From positions 420,839 to 484,838 of the forward strand of contig JABHSG010000003.1 in assembly GCA_018697095.1 (NCBI GenBank): DNA of 64,000 nt, in the 5' to 3' direction. Positions 58,756 through 64,000 of this stretch are shown in pieces. The stretch is from an archaeon. GTDB lineage: Archaea > Nanobdellota > Nanobdellia > Woesearchaeales > GW2011-AR9. The position numbers were made by a program, and so were the translations under genes. The first letter of the stretch is position 1. The number at the start of each line of letters is the position of its first letter. A model generated the notes under the pieces. It was not told where the DNA came from. It searched no databases and saw nothing but the letters and a program-made list of their open reading frames with translations.

Positions 58756-58857
58756 TACCATTGTATTCTCTACTGATTGCAAAAGATATAAATACTCTCA
58801 CCAAGCTAATTTCCCTTAGTAAATCATCAAAATCTAAACTATAGGGGTGTAATAATT

Positions 58858-59571
58858 ATGAAAATGCAAGATCGAATGGGATATGATAGGAGTATCACCA
58901 TGTTTTCTCCTGATGGACGACTTCTTCAGGTAGAGTACGCTAAAAAAACAGTAAAACAAGGTTCAACAGCTATTGGTGTTGAATGTAAAGACGGTGTTGT
59001 TTTAGTTGCTGACAAAAGAGTTAGTAGTAAATTAATGGTAGCTGATGCTATTGAGAAAACTTTCAAAATTGATGACCATATTATTGCAACAGCAGCTGGA
59101 ATTATCTCTGACGCTAGAGTTTTAGTAGACAGGTCTCAATTAAAAGCGCAGCAGCATTTTGTAACTTATAATTCCAAAATTGATGTTTTATCTGTTGTAA
59201 AAGATATTTGCGATTTGAAACAAATCTGTACTCAAAGTGGGGGATTAAGACCTTTTGGTGTATCTTTACTAGTGGCTGGTGTTGAAGAAGATGGTACAAT
59301 GAAACTTTTTCTAACTGAACCATATGGACTTTATTTCCAATACAGAGCAGCAGTAATTGGTGAACATGATACTGAAATCGAACAAACTTTGCAAAAGAAA
59401 TGGAAAAACACTCTTTCCACTACTGACGGAATTAAACTTGCACTTTCAGCTCTAAAAGAAGCAATGGGCGCTGAGTTTGATGCTGCAACTCTTGATGTTA
59501 TGACTGTAAGTAAAGAATCAAAAAGAGCAAAGCAACTTACAACCACAGAAATCAAAGCTCTTCTGAAGTAA
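58858..59571 (+). CDS. psmA: Proteasome subunit alpha
   Basis: GYDRSITMFSPDGRLLQVEYAKKTVKQGSTAIGVECKDGVVLVADKR. Confidence 0.98.
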   Translation: MKMQDRMGYDRSITMFSPDGRLLQVEYAKKTVKQGSTAIGVECKDGVVLVADKRVSSKLMVADAIEKTFKIDDHIIATAAGIISDARVLVDRSQLKAQQHFVTYNSKIDVLSVVKDICDLKQICTQSGGLRPFGVSLLVAGVEEDGTMKLFLTEPYGLYFQYRAAVIGEHDTEIEQTLQKKWKNTLSTTDGIKLALSALKEAMGAEFDAATLDVMTVSKESKRAKQLTTTEIKALLK

Positions 59572-59591
59572 TAATCTTTTATTTTTTTATT

Positions 59592-60206
59592 TCAATTTCT
59601 AATATGTCTTTTCAATTGCATAATTCCTTCCAATGTAATATCATACAAAAATGGTTCTCCTGGGTCGTATCCAAATACGCCTGTGTCTTTTTCAATATAT
59701 CTTGCACTAAGCTTATTCCTTACGTAAAATATGGCATCTTGTCGAGAATTAATTTTTGGTAAATCTAAGGCTTCTGGTTTAAAATCAAAAGGCCAATAAA
59801 AAGATCTTAAAAGAGTATTTGGTGAATCACTTTCATAGGTCCAAATGTTTCTAAATCTTCTATTGTCTTTGTCGGCAGTTTCAAGAACAATAGCACCTTG
59901 GTTAATTCTGAGCAAATTAATCTGTCCTTGCATGTTACTTTGCCAATCTTTTTTTAATATAGTTCCTTCTTGGGCAGGATTTGGGACTAATTTTCTGATT
60001 CTTTCGCCAATGGTATCATCTGGGTGGCCATTGATAACTCCAATAAGCATTGCAAGGTAATTTTTTCCAATTATAGATTTCTCCTCTTCTTTAGTTTTAT
60101 CAGAACCTACTATTGACACTCGGCTATCTGTTCCAGCAATGACTCCTAGGGTGGATCTTTCAATATAAGGAACAACTACATGGATTGTCATGATTCCCTT
60201 ATTCAC
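59592..60206 (-). CDS. Hypothetical; possible divergent Ntn-hydrolase/proteasome-beta-like fold
   Basis: MTIHVVVPYIERSTLGVIAGTDSRVS..KSIIGKNYLAMLIGVINGHPDDTIGERIRKLV..INQGAIVLETAD. Confidence 0.6.
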   Translation of the reverse strand: MNKGIMTIHVVVPYIERSTLGVIAGTDSRVSIVGSDKTKEEEKSIIGKNYLAMLIGVINGHPDDTIGERIRKLVPNPAQEGTILKKDWQSNMQGQINLLRINQGAIVLETADKDNRRFRNIWTYESDSPNTLLRSFYWPFDFKPEALDLPKINSRQDAIFYVRNKLSARYIEKDTGVFGYDPGEPFLYDITLEGIMQLKRHIRN

Positions 60207-60404
60207 TATCCTTTTAAAAAATAGTTATTAGTTAATGCGAATTTGTTTGATTTTCACTATTTTGTCAAATAAATCTCCAAGAGTACTACAAAAACAAGTT
60301 TTTGAGCTTCAGAAATATCCCTAATATTCAATAGTAACATTTTTAAACAAAACCCACTATTTATGCTTGCAAGAGAGAAAAGATAAGTATTAAAGAGGAA
60401 ACAC

Positions 60405-61103
60405 ATGAGTAGTTCAAACAAAGTAATTCTAGCACGTATTAAAAAACAAGGTAGCAATTTTGAAATTTCTGTAAACTCAGATAAGGCGCTAGACTTCAAA
60501 CAAGGAAAAATCGACAACGTCTCAGAAGCCTTAGAAGTTGAAGATATCTTCACAGATGCTAAAAAAGGCCTAAAAGCTAGCGAGCAGCAATTAACAGCTG
60601 CCTTTAACACAACTAATATTTTAGAAATTGCAGCAATTATCATCAATAAAGGAGAAATCCAATTAAGCGCAGAACACAGAAAAGAAGAAAGGCAAAAAAA
60701 ACAAAAGCAATTAGTTCACATGATCCATTCTATGGCAGTTGATTCTAAGACTGATTTGCCACACCCAGTGGCAAGAATCGAAGCTGCACTAACTCAAGCT
60801 AAAGCAACCCTTCTTGATCATAAAACTATAGAAGAACAATTCGATGATATCATCAAAAAACTCCGCCCAATTCTTCCAATCAAAATCTCTAAAAAACTTC
60901 TTTATGTTGTAGCCTCCGCGCAGCATGTCGGAAAATTAAGTAATTACATTAGAGGCAACTTAACTATCAAAAAAGAAGAGTGGACTAATGACGGGCACTG
61001 GGCAACTTTAAGTGAAGCTCCAGCAGGTCTTGTTCCAGAAATCGTGGATAAAATAAATGGTATCACTGGTGGCGACGCAAGCATAGATATCAGAGACGAG
61101 TAA
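60405..61103 (+). CDS. Ribosome maturation protein SBDS/Sdo1
   Basis: NKVILARIKKQGSNFEISVNSDKALDFKQGK; NTTNILEIAAIIINKGEIQLSAEHRKEERQKK. Confidence 0.97.
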   Translation: MSSSNKVILARIKKQGSNFEISVNSDKALDFKQGKIDNVSEALEVEDIFTDAKKGLKASEQQLTAAFNTTNILEIAAIIINKGEIQLSAEHRKEERQKKQKQLVHMIHSMAVDSKTDLPHPVARIEAALTQAKATLLDHKTIEEQFDDIIKKLRPILPIKISKKLLYVVASAQHVGKLSNYIRGNLTIKKEEWTNDGHWATLSEAPAGLVPEIVDKINGITGGDASIDIRDE

Positions 61104-61214
61104 ATTAAATCAAAAAAGATAACATAAGTAAACAAATTAATATTCAAAAAATAAAGATTAACATTCAAAAAATTAACAAATAAACTTAAACTTAACAAAA
61201 ACAGGTAAAACAAA

Positions 61215-61997
61215 ATGACAAATGTAAAAGTAGAACACAAAGAAATTGTGATCCCTGGACAAGTCCTAGCCGAAGGTATGGACTATCTACCAGGAGACGA
61301 AACATATAGAGAAGGTGAAAGAATCCTCTCAAAAGTGATGGGTATGGCGAACGTTAGTGGACGAGTAATTAAAGTAATGCCAATCTCAGGGCCGTACATG
61401 CCAACAGCTGGCGACACTATTATTGGAAATGTAGTAGATATTGCATTCTCAGGATGGCGTATTGGTACAGGTACTGCTTACAATGCAATGCTTAATGTAA
61501 AAGATGCATCTAATAGATTCATTCCAAAAGGAGAAGACCTTTCAGGAATTTTAGCAATTGGAGATTATGTTGCAGTAAAAATTACTAACGTAACTTCTCA
61601 AAACTTAATTGACTTAAGTATGCGTGAACCTGGACTTTTCAAGATCAGTAAAGGACGTATTATTGAAGTAAACGCAATGAAAGTACCTCGTATTATCGGA
61701 AAACGCGGATCAATGATCGGTCTTTTGAAAAAATATACTGGCTGCTCAATTGTGGTAGGTCAAAATGGTCGAGTAATGATTGCAGGCGCGGCTGATAAGG
61801 AATTAATTGTTGTTGAATCCATTCGTATGATTGAAGAACTAGCACACCAAAGTGGGCTAACTCAAAAAATGGAAGATTTTCTTAAGTCTAAAGGTCTAAA
61901 GGCAATTGAACATGAAAAAACAGTTGAAGCACCAAAAAAGTTTGAAAAAGAAACTGCAAAGCCTGCGCCAGAAAGTAAAAGCGCAGATAAAAAATAA
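61215..61997 (+). CDS. rrp4: Exosome complex RNA-binding protein Rrp4
   Basis: VIPGQVLAEGMDYLPGDETYREGERILSKVMG; KH segment VPRIIGKRGSMIGLLKKYTGC. Confidence 0.97.
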   Translation: MTNVKVEHKEIVIPGQVLAEGMDYLPGDETYREGERILSKVMGMANVSGRVIKVMPISGPYMPTAGDTIIGNVVDIAFSGWRIGTGTAYNAMLNVKDASNRFIPKGEDLSGILAIGDYVAVKITNVTSQNLIDLSMREPGLFKISKGRIIEVNAMKVPRIIGKRGSMIGLLKKYTGCSIVVGQNGRVMIAGAADKELIVVESIRMIEELAHQSGLTQKMEDFLKSKGLKAIEHEKTVEAPKKFEKETAKPAPESKSADKK

Positions 61998-62021
61998 TAC
62001 AAATCAGAAGGTAAAAAATAA

Positions 62022-62777
62022 ATGGCATATACTAAAAGATTCGACGGACGAAAAAATGATGAACTTCGTCCAATGATAGTAAAAGCTGGAGTTATCAAAA
62101 AAGCAGATGGCTCAGCTTATTTTAAAATAGGAAACACTGAATGCTTTGCATCAGTTTATGGGCCACGCGAATTACATCCAAGGTTTTTACAAAACCCTAA
62201 AAAAGGAATTATTCGTTGCCACTACAACATGCTTCCATTTTCCGGAACAGGTAGTCGTATTCGTCCAGGAAACAAACGTAGAAGTCAAGAAATTTCTATG
62301 GTTATGGAAAAAGCACTTAATCCAGTTGTTGATTTAACTGCTTACCCAAATACAGTTGTAGACATTTATATTGAATTTCCACAAACTGATGCTGGAACAA
62401 GATGCGCAGCAATTTCTGCAGCATCTATTGCTCTAGCAGACGCAGGAATTCGCATGAAAGAAATGGTGTCAAGTGTTGCTATGGGCGAAGTTGACGGAAC
62501 TGTTGTTGCGGATTTAACTTACGCTGAAGAAGCATTCGATGGAATTGTTTCTGATATCCCAGTTGCTATGGTAAACTCTACTCAAGAGATTACTCTTTTG
62601 CAAATGGATGGAGAAATTACTAAAAAAGCTTTAATTGAATCTCTTAATGCAGCAAAAGCAGCAACAGCTAAAATCCATGTTCTGCAAGAAGCAGCACTTA
62701 AGGCAAAATACGCAGGTGCAAAGACAAGCGCAAAAGTTGCAAATGCGCAAACTAAACCTGTGGAGGGATCACAATGA
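62022..62777 (+). CDS. rrp41: Exosome complex exonuclease Rrp41
   Basis: FDGRKNDELRPMIVKAGVIKKADGSAYFKIGNTE; YNMLPFSGTGSRIRPGNKRRSQEISMVMEKAL. Confidence 0.98.
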   Translation: MAYTKRFDGRKNDELRPMIVKAGVIKKADGSAYFKIGNTECFASVYGPRELHPRFLQNPKKGIIRCHYNMLPFSGTGSRIRPGNKRRSQEISMVMEKALNPVVDLTAYPNTVVDIYIEFPQTDAGTRCAAISAASIALADAGIRMKEMVSSVAMGEVDGTVVADLTYAEEAFDGIVSDIPVAMVNSTQEITLLQMDGEITKKALIESLNAAKAATAKIHVLQEAALKAKYAGAKTSAKVANAQTKPVEGSQ

Positions 62778-63571
62778 TAATTAACAAAAAAAGGGTCCAA
62801 AAATTAATGGCTGAAGGTAAACGTCTTGATGGCCGTGGCTTAACAGACTACCGTGGACCAATTGAAATTGAAGTTGGTGGCGTAAAAACTGCTGAAGGTT
62901 TTGCTAAAGTTCGTATTGGTGAAACTGTTGTAATGGCTGGAGTAAAACTTGGCCTTGAAAAACCATACCCAGATACACCCGAAGATGGTGGAATCATGGT
63001 TAACTGTGAACTAACTCCACTTTCAAGCCCAGAATATGAATCTGGACCACCTGGTATGAAAGCAGTTGAAATCGCAAGAGTAATTGATCGTGGTATTCGC
63101 GAGTCTCACGCAATTGATACAAAAAAACTTTGTATTGAAAAAGGTGAAAAAGCTTGGTTCGTTATGGTAGATATCATCTCAATTAACGATGCTGGGAATA
63201 TGTTTGACGCAGCAGGACTTGCAGTTTTAGCAGCTTTAAACGATACTCGGTTAAGAGACTTTGATCCAGTTACTGGGGTTGTTGACTACAAATCTAAAAC
63301 AGATAATAAATTGCCAATGACTAAGCAAGCAATTCCAATTACTGTTTACAAGTTAGGCGATAAGTTGTTTGTAGATCCAAGCTCTGAAGAAGAACATTGC
63401 TATGACGCAAAACTAATTGTTGGTTCAGATGATAAAGGAATCATCTCAGCACTTCAAAAAGGTGGAGACACTCCAATTAGTGTAGAAGACGTTGAAGCTA
63501 TGGTGGATATTGCTCTTGAAAAATCAGCAATGCTACGAAAGGTATTTAAAAAAGCCTTAAAACTAAAATAG
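62774..63571 (+). CDS. rrp42: Exosome complex component Rrp42
   Basis: GKRLDGRGLTDYRGPIEIEVGGVKTAEGFAKVRIGETVVMAGVK; ATGA overlap with rrp41. Confidence 0.98.
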   Translation: MIINKKRVQKLMAEGKRLDGRGLTDYRGPIEIEVGGVKTAEGFAKVRIGETVVMAGVKLGLEKPYPDTPEDGGIMVNCELTPLSSPEYESGPPGMKAVEIARVIDRGIRESHAIDTKKLCIEKGEKAWFVMVDIISINDAGNMFDAAGLAVLAALNDTRLRDFDPVTGVVDYKSKTDNKLPMTKQAIPITVYKLGDKLFVDPSSEEEHCYDAKLIVGSDDKGIISALQKGGDTPISVEDVEAMVDIALEKSAMLRKVFKKALKLK

Positions 63572-63590
63572 ATCGTAATAGGTAAATACT

Positions 63591-63851
63591 ATGGCAAAAA
63601 AAAATACAAACTCAGTTGACCCAAATAGCTTTAACAAATACGAGAAAGCTCGTATGGTAGGTTCACGTGCATTACAACTAAGCATGGGCGCTCCATTTTT
63701 GCTAAAACTTGGAACTAAAGAATTGGAAGAACTAAATTATAATCCTGTGAAAATTGCATTAGCAGAATTTGATGAAGGCGTTATTCCAATTACTGTAAGA
63801 CGTAGTGAACCCAAAAAAGAAGAAGCAAGTGAAGCTAAACCAGCTGCATAA
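63591..63851 (+). CDS. rpoK: DNA-directed RNA polymerase subunit K
   Basis: FNKYEKARMVGSRALQLSMGAPFLLKLGT..NPVKIALAEFDEGVIPITVRR. Confidence 0.95.
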   Translation: MAKKNTNSVDPNSFNKYEKARMVGSRALQLSMGAPFLLKLGTKELEELNYNPVKIALAEFDEGVIPITVRRSEPKKEEASEAKPAA

Positions 63852-63917
63852 GCTTATTTTTTTATTTTATTTTTTTTATCCTTATTTTAAATTAAAAAAA
63901 TTATTTCTAAAACCAAA

Positions 63918-64000
63918 ATGGAATCAGAAAATACTAACGATCTTTCTTCACAAAAATCATTCTCAAAAGAGTCACCAAATAACTTAGTTACAACAAAAAA
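63918..64000 (+). CDS. Start of an unknown CDS running off the window
   Basis: ATG 63918 MESENTNDLSSQKSFSKESPNNLVTTK..., open at the edge. Confidence 0.5.
   Translation, partial: MESENTNDLSSQKSFSKESPNNLVTTK

Overview
The window is an AT-rich archaeal chromosome segment. Gene content suggests a DPANN-type lineage (inference only). Recognisable core genes include EF-2, the L7Ae-S28e-L24e-Ndk cluster, GlmS, a Rad50-like ATPase, aIF2-beta plus a DUF424-like gene, an XPD/DinG-like helicase, an archaellum/type IV pilus-like ATPase and platform pair, class II RNR, CTP synthase, RlmH, the CCA enzyme, and the operon Pop5-PsmA-SBDS-Rrp4-Rrp41-Rrp42-RpoK. There are two tRNAs, one with an intron, and large Ig/PKD-repeat surface proteins at the left end. 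Many singleton genes of unknown function sit between the conserved operons. The most interesting signals are: (1) a run of about seven short stem-loops at 16.1-16.3 kb whose linkers repeat GAGGTG / CACCTC, i.e. a Shine-Dalgarno or anti-SD mimic depending on strand; (2) an RNase HII gene whose DEAG|RG active-site motif is split by about 31 nt containing an in-frame stop and a hairpin, next to a LAGLIDADG-HTH gene and close to an RNase HIII gene; (3) a near-identical 5'UTR hairpin upstream of two unrelated genes (a membrane protein and NrdJ); (4) a terminator-ended structured RNA candidate at 25.7 kb; (5) divergent proteins that look like an Ntn-hydrolase fold (beside psmA), an ADP-ribosyltransferase fold and an NlpC/P60 fold. 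All family calls come from reading the sequence; no searches were run.
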